Assembly: GCA_003645085.1 (NCBI GenBank) | Contig: QNEE01000006.1 | Coordinates: forward strand, 1-33,685 | DNA length: 33,685 bases | Direction of reading: 5' to 3' | Source: a bacterium | Lineage (GTDB): Bacteria; UBP14; UBA6098 | In this document: in pieces, positions 17,672-25,741 of the stretch | How positions within the stretch are numbered: position 1 is the stretch's first letter | Layout of the letters: every line of letters begins with the position of its first letter | Made by a program: the position numbers and the translations under genes | The notes under the pieces: generated by a model | Databases searched by the model: none | What the model was told of the DNA's origin: nothing | Seen by the model: only the letters and a program-made list of their open reading frames with translations

Positions 17672-18865
17672 ATGCCAAATTCACGTTGGGAATATAGCGA
17701 GAGGGCAATCGCGATGAAATCGAACGTAATACGCGAAATTTTGAAAATAACAAAAAAGCCGGGGGTGATTAGCTTTGCTGGAGGGCTACCGGCGCCCGAA
17801 CTGTTTCCGTCTGCCACCATTAAGGAAGTTACTAATAAAATCCTGACGGATAGTCCCGGAGAGGCTCTACAATACGGGAGAACGGAAGGTTACCCGCCGT
17901 TGAGAGAGGTTGTCGCGGAGAGAATGAACAAGCTCGGTGTTCCGTGCACCGCCGAGGAGATTCTGATAACCAGCGGGAGCCAGCAAGGCCTGGATGTTGT
18001 AGGAAGAGTATTTCTCGACGAGGGTTCTCTGGTTGTAACGTCGCGTCCGACCTATCTTGGGGCTATTCAGGCTTTCGACACATACCGCCCTCGTTATGTA
18101 ACTTTTGATTCCGACAAGGACGGGATGACGGTCGACGGCCTCGAGGATACACTCCTAACCGGCGAGGTCAGAGTGATATATCTTGTTCCCACTTTTCAGA
18201 ACCCGGATGGTCGGACAATACCGACCGACCGGCGGAAGTTGATTATCGACCTGGCCGAGAAATATGGAATACCGGTTGTCGAGGACGACCCGTATAGCGA
18301 ACTCAGTTTCGACGGCGAGGTTCCGGAGCATATGAAATCTATGTCGCCAGAAATGGTTGTCTATCTTGGAACATTCAGCAAGTTATTGGCGCCGGGCTTC
18401 AGAATCGCCTGGCTTATAGCCCCCAGAGGAGATTGTTATGACAGGTGTGTTAGAATGAAACAGGGCGCCGACCTGCATACAAATACGCTGGGACAGCACA
18501 TTATCTATGAATACCTAAAAACAGGTGATTTCGACGAGCACCTCGAGAAGATACGCAAAGCGTATTCGAAGCGGCGGAATGTTATGGTCGAGATGATGCA
18601 CAAATATTTCCCCGAGGGGGTTTCATTCACGGAACCGAACGGAGGGCTTTTCCTGTGGGTAACGCTGCCGGAGAGTATCAACACGACCGAGCTTCTGCCG
18701 AAAGCCGTGGAGAAACAGGTCGCCTATATACCCGGAAACGCTTTTTATCCCGCAGGCGGCGGGTATAATACGATGAGGATGAATTACAGCAAACCGAATG
18801 AAGAGGAAATCGAGATAGGTATTAAACGGTTGGCGGAACTTTTCGACGAGGCTCTCGGTAAATAA
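17672..18865 (+). CDS. PLP-dependent class I/II aminotransferase (2-aminoadipate aminotransferase/LysN-like)
   Basis: FAGGLPAPELFPS, TSGSQQGLDVVGRVF, VPTFQNPDGRTI, YLGTFSKLLAPGFRIAW (PLP lysine). ATG at 17672 follows AAAGGAG. Confidence 0.9.
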   Translation: MPNSRWEYSERAIAMKSNVIREILKITKKPGVISFAGGLPAPELFPSATIKEVTNKILTDSPGEALQYGRTEGYPPLREVVAERMNKLGVPCTAEEILITSGSQQGLDVVGRVFLDEGSLVVTSRPTYLGAIQAFDTYRPRYVTFDSDKDGMTVDGLEDTLLTGEVRVIYLVPTFQNPDGRTIPTDRRKLIIDLAEKYGIPVVEDDPYSELSFDGEVPEHMKSMSPEMVVYLGTFSKLLAPGFRIAWLIAPRGDCYDRCVRMKQGADLHTNTLGQHIIYEYLKTGDFDEHLEKIRKAYSKRRNVMVEMMHKYFPEGVSFTEPNGGLFLWVTLPESINTTELLPKAVEKQVAYIPGNAFYPAGGGYNTMRMNYSKPNEEEIEIGIKRLAELFDEALGK

Positions 18866-18901
18866 CCCAATCTTTTCGGTAGATATATAGAAAGAAATGC
18901 T

Positions 18902-18930
18902 TTGACAATTGTGAAATTACGAATTAAATT
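18902..18930 (+). promoter_or_regulatory. Candidate sigma70-type promoter for the YtxH-ddl cluster
   Basis: TTGACA (18902-18907), 17 nt, TAAATT (18925-18930). Confidence 0.5.
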
Positions 18931-18977
18931 AAAATAGACAGCAATCAAATCAAATTAAATTCAAAAGGAGTGGAAAG

Positions 18978-19253
18978 ATGAAAGAACACGGAATCGAGAG
19001 CTTTCTCGCGGGTTTTTTCCTCGGCGGGATAATCGGTGCCGGTGTGGCTTTGCTATTTGCGCCTGCCAGCGGCGTCGAGACGCGGGAACAGATAGCGCGC
19101 AGGGCCAACCTTATAATGGAGGAAGGAAAAGAGGGTGCCGATTATATCCGCAAACTCGTTCAAGATGAGGTAGCGTCTATAAGGGACAGTGCGGAATCTG
19201 TCAAAGGTGCCGTCCAGAAGGGTGTGGACCAATTTAAGAAACAGAAGGCCTGA
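18978..19253 (+). CDS. YtxH domain-containing protein
   Basis: 91 aa; FLAGFFLGGIIGAGVALLFAPASGVETREQI is a typical YtxH N-terminus. Confidence 0.85.
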   Translation: MKEHGIESFLAGFFLGGIIGAGVALLFAPASGVETREQIARRANLIMEEGKEGADYIRKLVQDEVASIRDSAESVKGAVQKGVDQFKKQKA

Positions 19254-19256
19254 TAG

Positions 19257-19661
19257 ATGGCTATTACTATTGCTATATGGGTCTTTGTTGCTATAGCCGG
19301 TGTGGTTGCAGTATTCGCTATATGTTTCCTTAGCCAGCTCACGCGAGTAGCCAAAGAAAGCGAACTAACTATAAAGGCTCTTAATGCGCGTCTTCCGCAG
19401 ATAATGGACCACGCGGATAAAGTCCTCGAGGACGCCGAGGCTACGGTTAAACGTGTGAACGCTACGATGGATGAACTCGAGGGGCCGATACACTATTTGC
19501 GAATGTTTACTCATCTTATGACCGAATCGAAGAGTTATATGGCGACAAGAGCGGGTCGCGCGGTGATGGCCTTTACTGCCGGATTCAACGCGTTAAAGGT
19601 GATAATCGACCGCCTCAAACAACATTTTACACACACCGGTGACAACGCTCTCCCCGAATAG
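19257..19661 (+). CDS. DUF948-like membrane protein
   Basis: 134 aa; single N-terminal TM then amphipathic helix (LTIKALNARLPQIMDHADKVLEDAEATVKRVNATMDEL); partner position next to YtxH. Confidence 0.6.
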   Translation: MAITIAIWVFVAIAGVVAVFAICFLSQLTRVAKESELTIKALNARLPQIMDHADKVLEDAEATVKRVNATMDELEGPIHYLRMFTHLMTESKSYMATRAGRAVMAFTAGFNALKVIIDRLKQHFTHTGDNALPE

Positions 19662-20607
19662 AGGTTCTCGACGCATTGCAGCGATTTGTGGAGGAACATC
19701 GAGCGAACGCGAAATTTCGCTTTCTTCGGGAAAAGCTATTGCAAAAGCCTTGAACGAAGCGGGCTGGGAAGCCGACATTCTCGATTGGCCGGAGAGTGCC
19801 GTAGTTTATCGTTGCAACGAACTAAAGGGATACGAAGTCGTATTTATCTGTTATCACGGCGGGGCTGGAGAAAACGGTAGGATTCAGGCGGTTCTGGACG
19901 TCGCAGGCATAAGATATACCGGTAGCGGTCCTCTGGCGAGTGCGCTGGCGATGGATAAAATCCAATCGAAGAGGCTATTCGAGTATAGCGGTATTCCTAC
20001 GCCGAAATGGTTTCAGTGGGAAAATAGAGAACCGCCAACAGCCGAACATATCCTCGATAATGCGGATTTGGACCTGCCGATTGTCGTTAAGCCGGCGAGT
20101 GAGGGTTCTACGGTGGGTATTACGATAGCGAAAACAGAAAACGAGCTCGCTAGCGGTATAGATGCGGCAAGGAAGTGCGGTCGAAGGATATTTTTCGAGG
20201 AATATATTCCCGGTCGCGAGGTAACCTGTGCTATTCTCGACGGTGTCCGGTTGCCGGTAGTGGAGATAGTTCCCGAAGGTGGGTTTTACGATTACGAGCA
20301 TAAATATACTAAAGGCGCGAGCCGGTATATAGTCCCGGCGGAACTCGAAGACGACGTTTCCGTGAAGATTATAGATATAGCCATGCGAGCATATAATTTG
20401 TTGGGTTTACGACATTATGCCCGTGTAGATTTCAGGTTAAATGGTTTCGAACCGTATTGTCTGGAAATAAATTCGTTGCCGGGGATGACCTCGCTTTCGC
20501 TGGTCCCGATGGCCGCAAAGGCTTTAGGTATAGAGTTCCCCGAGTTAGTGGACAGAATTGTCCGAATGGCTTTGCTAAACGAAAACAGGACGAGTGCAAA
20601 AGGATAA
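19639..20607 (+). CDS. ddl: D-alanine--D-alanine ligase
   Basis: 322 aa; GGTSSEREISLSSGKAIAKAL, GENGRIQAVLDVAGIRYTGSGPLASALAMDK, VKPASEGSTVGI, LEINSLPGMTSLSLVPMAAKALGI. GTG start overlaps the preceding gene by 23 nt. Confidence 0.94.
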   Translation: MTTLSPNRGSRRIAAICGGTSSEREISLSSGKAIAKALNEAGWEADILDWPESAVVYRCNELKGYEVVFICYHGGAGENGRIQAVLDVAGIRYTGSGPLASALAMDKIQSKRLFEYSGIPTPKWFQWENREPPTAEHILDNADLDLPIVVKPASEGSTVGITIAKTENELASGIDAARKCGRRIFFEEYIPGREVTCAILDGVRLPVVEIVPEGGFYDYEHKYTKGASRYIVPAELEDDVSVKIIDIAMRAYNLLGLRHYARVDFRLNGFEPYCLEINSLPGMTSLSLVPMAAKALGIEFPELVDRIVRMALLNENRTSAKG

Positions 20608-20640
20608 TAATAGTCGAGAAAAGCGAATTACGGAGGAATT

Positions 20641-21075
20641 ATGTTCAACAGAGTGATTTTGGTCGGCAGGATAGGCCAGGACCCGGAGATGCGCTACACG
20701 CCGAGCGGCAATGCGGTAACTAATTTTTCTATCGCTACTAACAGAAAGTGGCGTAATAGAGAAGGAAAACTGGATGAGGAAACGACCTGGCACGATATTG
20801 TTTGTTGGGGAAAGACAGCCGAATTTATCTCGGAGTATGCAGGGAAAGGGAGTCTGGTTTTTATCGAAGGACGAATACAGAAACGAAGCTGGGACGATAA
20901 GGACGGGAACAAACGATATAGCGTCGAGGTTGTCGCGAGTAATGTCCAGCTTCTGGACAGGCGCTCCGATAGGGACGATAGGAAAGGGGATTCTGGGAAG
21001 GATACCGGCGAGGTAAATAGCGAAGAAGGTGAACCGGGTCCGGATACCGGCACCGAGGACGATGTCCCTTTTTAG
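20641..21075 (+). CDS. ssb: Single-stranded DNA-binding protein
   Basis: MFNRVILVGRIGQDPEMRYTPSGNAVTNFSIATNRKW...; acidic C-terminal tip DDVPF. Confidence 0.95.
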   Translation: MFNRVILVGRIGQDPEMRYTPSGNAVTNFSIATNRKWRNREGKLDEETTWHDIVCWGKTAEFISEYAGKGSLVFIEGRIQKRSWDDKDGNKRYSVEVVASNVQLLDRRSDRDDRKGDSGKDTGEVNSEEGEPGPDTGTEDDVPF

Positions 21076-21111
21076 AATACGAGAACTGGAATAAATCGCA
21101 ATTAAATGCTG

Positions 21112-22860
21112 TTAAATTTCGAGGAATTCGGGGGGCAGAAGCTCCCTGTTTTTTTCTTCGAGAAACTCGATAACCTCGTCTTGAGTGGAAAAACGAAGCG
21201 TTTCTTCGGCTATACGGCGGGCGTCTTTAGCGCTTATAGACCGGATAATACCTTTAATCATAGGGACTGCGGGCGGATTTACCGAGAACTCATCGAGACC
21301 CATTCCGATAAGCATAGCGGTAGCACGCGGGTCGGCGGCCATCTCTCCGCACAAGCCACACCAGATTCCCCCAAAATGTGCGGCGTCGATTGTATATTTT
21401 ACTAATTTCAATACAGCCGGATTGTAACTTTGGTAGAGGTCCTTAATGCGTTGATTACCGCGGTCGACTGCAAGGGTGTATTGGATAAGGTCGTTCGTGC
21501 CTATCGAGAAAAAATCGACGAGAGGGGCAATTTCGCGGGAGAGAATCGCTGCACTTGGAACCTCGACCATAATACCGACGTCAATCTTTTTAGCGCATCG
21601 AATGCCCTCTTTCTCAAGTTCGTCCCGTGATTCCTCTAATAGCGCAATAGCCTGTGCGACCTCATCCCGGTTCGATATCATAGGGAACATTATTTTTATA
21701 TTTCTCTTATATGCGGCTCTAAGAATCGCTCTGAGTTGCGTTTTTAACACCCTTGGGCGGGAAAGGCCTATTCTGATAGCGCGCCAGCCGAGGAAGGGAT
21801 TCGGCTCGAACGGTGTTCCCAGGATTTCCGCGAATTTGTCGCCGCCTATATCGAAGGTGCGGATTACGAGGGAATTGGGATGTATCGTATCCGCAAGTTC
21901 TTTATAGACGGCGGTTTGTTCATCCTCGCCGGGGAGTTTGGTGCTGCGCGTGTATAGCAATTCGGTTCTGAATAGACCTACGCCGTCCGAACCGTATTTG
22001 ACCACGGTTTCTATCTCTCCCGGGAGTTCTAAATTTGCGCCGACGCTCAGTTTGTGACCGTCGGTAGTAACAGCCAGTTTATCTTTGAATCTAATAAGCC
22101 AGGCTTTATGTTTCTCCTGTGCTTTTTTACGGTCTTTGTATTTTTTAAGGACTGTTTTGGTTGGATTGACGATGACAGTGCCATCGTGGCCATCGACGAT
22201 TACCGTATCACCCGATTCTATAAGACCGGTGACATTACTTATACCGAGGACGCACGGCAATTCCATCGTCCTTGTCATAATAGCGACGTGTCCGGTGGCC
22301 CCACCCATCTCCAGGGCCAGGCCGACGTATTTACCATGGAAAAGTTGCGCGGTTTCGGAAGGTGCAAGGTGCTGGATTATAAGAATACGGTTTTCGGGAA
22401 CATCCTGGATTACGTGGTGCGCCATCCCCATCAGGTTCGAGAGGATTCGTCTGCGAACGTCTATGAGGTCGTGGGCGCGCTCGGCCATCGTCGCGTCGTC
22501 CGCGGACTCCAGAGCGTCGATTGCTTTACGCAGGACAATATCTAAAGCGGATTCCGCGGAAAGACGCTTGTTCTTTATACCGGCTATAGTTTCATCGACC
22601 ACCGATACATCGGACATAAGCATAATCTGAGCTTCGATAATCGCCGCCGATTCATCCCCCATAGTTTTCGCTATAGCCGCCTGGACACGAACAAGCTGGT
22701 CTTTGGATTTCTGGAGAGCTTCGCGGAAGCGCCGGATTTCTTCCTGCACTTCTTCGGAAGCTATATTCTCTGGCTCGATAGTGATTTCTCCCCGCTCGAT
22801 TTTGTGCGCGGGCGCAATAGCTATCCCGGGAGAAACCCCGATTCCCTCTATAATTTCCAT
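21112..22860 (-). CDS. ptsI: Phosphoenolpyruvate--protein phosphotransferase (PTS enzyme I)
   Basis: GIGVSPGIAIAPAH N-terminus; swivelling-His region GGATGHVAIMTRTMELPCVLG; C-terminal DFFSIGTNDLIQYTLAVDRGN and CGLCGEMAADP. Start at MEIIEGIGVSPG (22860) more likely than 22872. Confidence 0.92.
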   Translation of the reverse strand: MEIIEGIGVSPGIAIAPAHKIERGEITIEPENIASEEVQEEIRRFREALQKSKDQLVRVQAAIAKTMGDESAAIIEAQIMLMSDVSVVDETIAGIKNKRLSAESALDIVLRKAIDALESADDATMAERAHDLIDVRRRILSNLMGMAHHVIQDVPENRILIIQHLAPSETAQLFHGKYVGLALEMGGATGHVAIMTRTMELPCVLGISNVTGLIESGDTVIVDGHDGTVIVNPTKTVLKKYKDRKKAQEKHKAWLIRFKDKLAVTTDGHKLSVGANLELPGEIETVVKYGSDGVGLFRTELLYTRSTKLPGEDEQTAVYKELADTIHPNSLVIRTFDIGGDKFAEILGTPFEPNPFLGWRAIRIGLSRPRVLKTQLRAILRAAYKRNIKIMFPMISNRDEVAQAIALLEESRDELEKEGIRCAKKIDVGIMVEVPSAAILSREIAPLVDFFSIGTNDLIQYTLAVDRGNQRIKDLYQSYNPAVLKLVKYTIDAAHFGGIWCGLCGEMAADPRATAMLIGMGLDEFSVNPPAVPMIKGIIRSISAKDARRIAEETLRFSTQDEVIEFLEEKNRELLPPEFLEI

Positions 22861-23469
22861 CTTTTTTCCCAAAATTTCCCCTTATAATTCTTTATCGATA
22901 GATTTTAATAATCTCAGTGTTCCGGTCTTTCCTCGCGTTCGACGATATAAAATCCGACTTGTAAAGCAATTATAATGCCAGCGGTTGGATGTCCGTTTCA
23001 AATCGAACATTTTAAGATAGAGTATAATACGCGGTAATTAGCCAGTTAACAATAATAATGAAAAGGAATTTCCCGAAAAACCGAGATATATGATAATCTC
23101 GAATAACGACGAATAACCCACGAGTCGATTTATGGACCACAAGCCCAATATCCTACGAACAATACTATACTATCGTGGTGGGGGAAGGCTGGCGCGAGGG
23201 TGGAGTCTTTGTGGGTAGGGAGTCCGTGCGCCCGATACTAATATTTCCAACAATCATTATGAGGGCGTAGCACGGAGCGTGACAGCCTTCGGGGAGGAAA
23301 TGGTCTTTTTTATGTTCAAAAAGATATATTTCTCAGACCTACCGGAAAAATAAGATTCGTATGTTTAAAAGATTATCCTTAGTTCGAATTAAGGAGACTA
23401 AACCTCTTGCAAAGACAGCTTTCGATAGTTATCTTCTATTCGATTATATAAACTCTACAAGGAGGCAAA

Positions 23470-25200
23470 ATGAAAAAGGTTCTTATTGTTCTGGCTATAT
23501 TACTGGTTCTGGCTTTCATCCTTATCGCCGTATTGACGAAAATACAGGCCGATTTTATGGGCGGTGGTAAAGTCAGGATTAAAAAAGCCTCTGTTCTTGT
23601 AGTCGACCTATCCAAACCGTTCCCCGAACGAGGAGGTTACGATTTCAGCGGTTTTAGATTTAAGAGAAAAGCGAGTTTTCTGTCGCTGATACGTGCGATT
23701 GAAAAAGCGAAGGACGACGAGGACATAATAGCTATTTCGCTAAAACCTTGCGGAATGAGCTTTAATTTCGCACAGATGCAAGAATTCCTCGAAGCTCTCG
23801 ATAAATTCAAGGCTTCGGGAAAACCTGTTTACGCTTACGTAACGAGCGCCGGAATGGGAACATACCTTACCGCCGCCGCCGCGGATTCGATATTCCTGAC
23901 ACCTTCGGGGGATTTGATGTTCCTCGGGATGAGCGTATCTCCGATGTTCTTCGCGGGAAGCGCCGAGAAACTCGGAATCGGTTTCGACGTTATCCAGATA
24001 GGGAAATACAAAGGTGCAGCGGAAATGTTTACTGAAAAGAGTCTGACCGAGCCGCTAAGAGAAAGTCTGAGCGCGTTACTCGACGGATTGTATAGCGAAT
24101 GGTTAAACGACGTGGCCGAAAGACGTGGTTTCTCTGAAGAACAGATAAATAATTTTATCGAATACGGGGTCTTTAACGCAGACGAGGCGTTAGATTATCG
24201 TTTGGTCGACGGTCTCGAATACCCGCAGGACTACCGCAAACGAATCCTCGGTTTGGTCGATGATAACAAAGATAGACTGGTCGGCGTAAAAGAATATGCC
24301 GAGAGCCGAAACATTACGAGAGGCTCGAAAAAAATCGCTGTGATATACGGTATTGGCAGTATTCACACCGGAGAATCTGAGCCGAACCCGTTCGGCGGAC
24401 AGGAGTCTATCGGCAGCAAGACGTTCAGTAAGGTTATAGACGATGCGGTCGAGGACGACGATATCGCCGCTATCGTCCTAAGAGTAGATTCTCCCGGAGG
24501 AAGCGCTCTCGCCAGCGATATTATCTGGAAATCGGTAGTCGATGCCCGCAAGAAGAAACCCGTTTTAGTTAGTATGGGCGGAACGGCCGCCAGCGGCGGA
24601 TACTATATAAGTTTCGGTGCGGACTCGATATTCTGCGACCCGACGACGATAACCGGCTCTATCGGGGTCGTTTTCCTGAAACCTTATATGAGCGGATTGT
24701 TCGAGAAAATTGGTATCTCTGTCGATTCTATCAACCGTGGGCCACTTGCGGACGAGTTCGCGATGTATAAATCTATGGACACGGAAGGATACGAAGCTTT
24801 CACACGACTTATCGAAAGAATCTATGACGATTTCACATCTAAGGCCGCCGAAGGAAGACACCTCGAATTAGACTCCCTTTTAACACTCGCCGAGGGGCGA
24901 ATATGGGTCGGTAGCGACGCCGTGAAAATAGGACTCGCAGATAGAACTGCCGGTCTGTCCGAAACGATAGACATCGCGGCAAAAATGGCCGAACTGGACC
25001 CGGAAGATGTCGGTATCGTCACGTATCCACGCGAAAAAAGCTTTTTCGAGTTTGCTTTCGAGCTTACCGCGCCCGGCGTTACACAACTTATCCCCGAACC
25101 TATCAGAGAAACGTTATACCCCGTATTAGAAGCTTCGGAAATATATTCTTCAGGAGAGCCATTAACATTATTGCCGGTGCGTGTCGATTTTCCCCGGTAG
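23470..25200 (+). CDS. sppA: Signal peptide peptidase SppA (67K type, two-domain)
   Basis: 576 aa; N-terminal TM; GKYKGAAEMFTEKSLTEP (Lys region) and LRVDSPGGSALASDIIW...MGGTAASGGYYISFGADSIFCDPTTITGSIGV (Ser region); SD AAGGAGG. Confidence 0.93.
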   Translation: MKKVLIVLAILLVLAFILIAVLTKIQADFMGGGKVRIKKASVLVVDLSKPFPERGGYDFSGFRFKRKASFLSLIRAIEKAKDDEDIIAISLKPCGMSFNFAQMQEFLEALDKFKASGKPVYAYVTSAGMGTYLTAAAADSIFLTPSGDLMFLGMSVSPMFFAGSAEKLGIGFDVIQIGKYKGAAEMFTEKSLTEPLRESLSALLDGLYSEWLNDVAERRGFSEEQINNFIEYGVFNADEALDYRLVDGLEYPQDYRKRILGLVDDNKDRLVGVKEYAESRNITRGSKKIAVIYGIGSIHTGESEPNPFGGQESIGSKTFSKVIDDAVEDDDIAAIVLRVDSPGGSALASDIIWKSVVDARKKKPVLVSMGGTAASGGYYISFGADSIFCDPTTITGSIGVVFLKPYMSGLFEKIGISVDSINRGPLADEFAMYKSMDTEGYEAFTRLIERIYDDFTSKAAEGRHLELDSLLTLAEGRIWVGSDAVKIGLADRTAGLSETIDIAAKMAELDPEDVGIVTYPREKSFFEFAFELTAPGVTQLIPEPIRETLYPVLEASEIYSSGEPLTLLPVRVDFPR

Positions 25201-25327
25201 CCGGTGCCTTACAGCGCTGTTTTTCAATAATAAAAAAAGAAGCCTTATTTATTCGGCCACTTTTAAATTCAAATACAATGAAAGATTAGGACGAGTATTC
25301 CCGCCCTTACCTTAAGTAGTATATATT

Positions 25328-25639
25328 CTATATTTTATAACCCAACGACCGTAGCTTTTCCTTTCCTTCTTCCGAGATATTATCGACAGTCCATCGCGGT
25401 TCGAAGGTCAAATTAACAACGACTTCGTCGACACCCTCGACACCTTTCGCGGCTTCCTCGACCTGATGAGTTATCATACGGTGCATAGGACATCCCGGGA
25501 CGGTCAGGGTCATATCGACCTCGACCTTTCCCCCTTCTATCCGAATATCGTAGATGAAACCCAAGTCCACAACATTGACGGGTATTTCCGGGTCGTAGAC
25601 TTGTTTTATGGCCTCGATTATTTGTTCTTTCGTAACCAT
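25328..25639 (-). CDS. MIP18/DUF59 family metal-sulfur cluster assembly factor (SufT/PaaD-like)
   Basis: 103 aa; VYDPEIPVNVVDLGFIYDIRIEGGKVEVDMTLTVPGCPMHRMI. Confidence 0.9.
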   Translation of the reverse strand: MVTKEQIIEAIKQVYDPEIPVNVVDLGFIYDIRIEGGKVEVDMTLTVPGCPMHRMITHQVEEAAKGVEGVDEVVVNLTFEPRWTVDNISEEGKEKLRSLGYKI

Positions 25640-25675
25640 TTTACCTTTCGGTTTTGTGTTCTTAAAGCCGATTCT

Positions 25676-25714
25676 AAAAAAGGGCCGGGGCGATAACCCC
25701 AGCCCTTTTATTTT
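25676..25714 (-). terminator. Intrinsic terminator of the 1778-aa protein gene
   Basis: AAAAAGGGCCGGGG-CGATAA-CCCCAGCCCTTTTATTTT hairpin with A/T tracts, just downstream of the stop at 25742. Confidence 0.8.
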
Positions 25715-25741
25715 AGTTGAAACCGGATAGAGTATTCTATG

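Noticed and set aside
22085-22630. 181-aa plus-strand ORF
   Set aside because: Antisense to ptsI.
23176-23222. Possible G-quadruplex (GGGGG...GGG...GGG.TA.GGG)
   Set aside because: Loops of more than 10 nt make a stable G4 unlikely; the inverted-repeat RNA explanation fits better.
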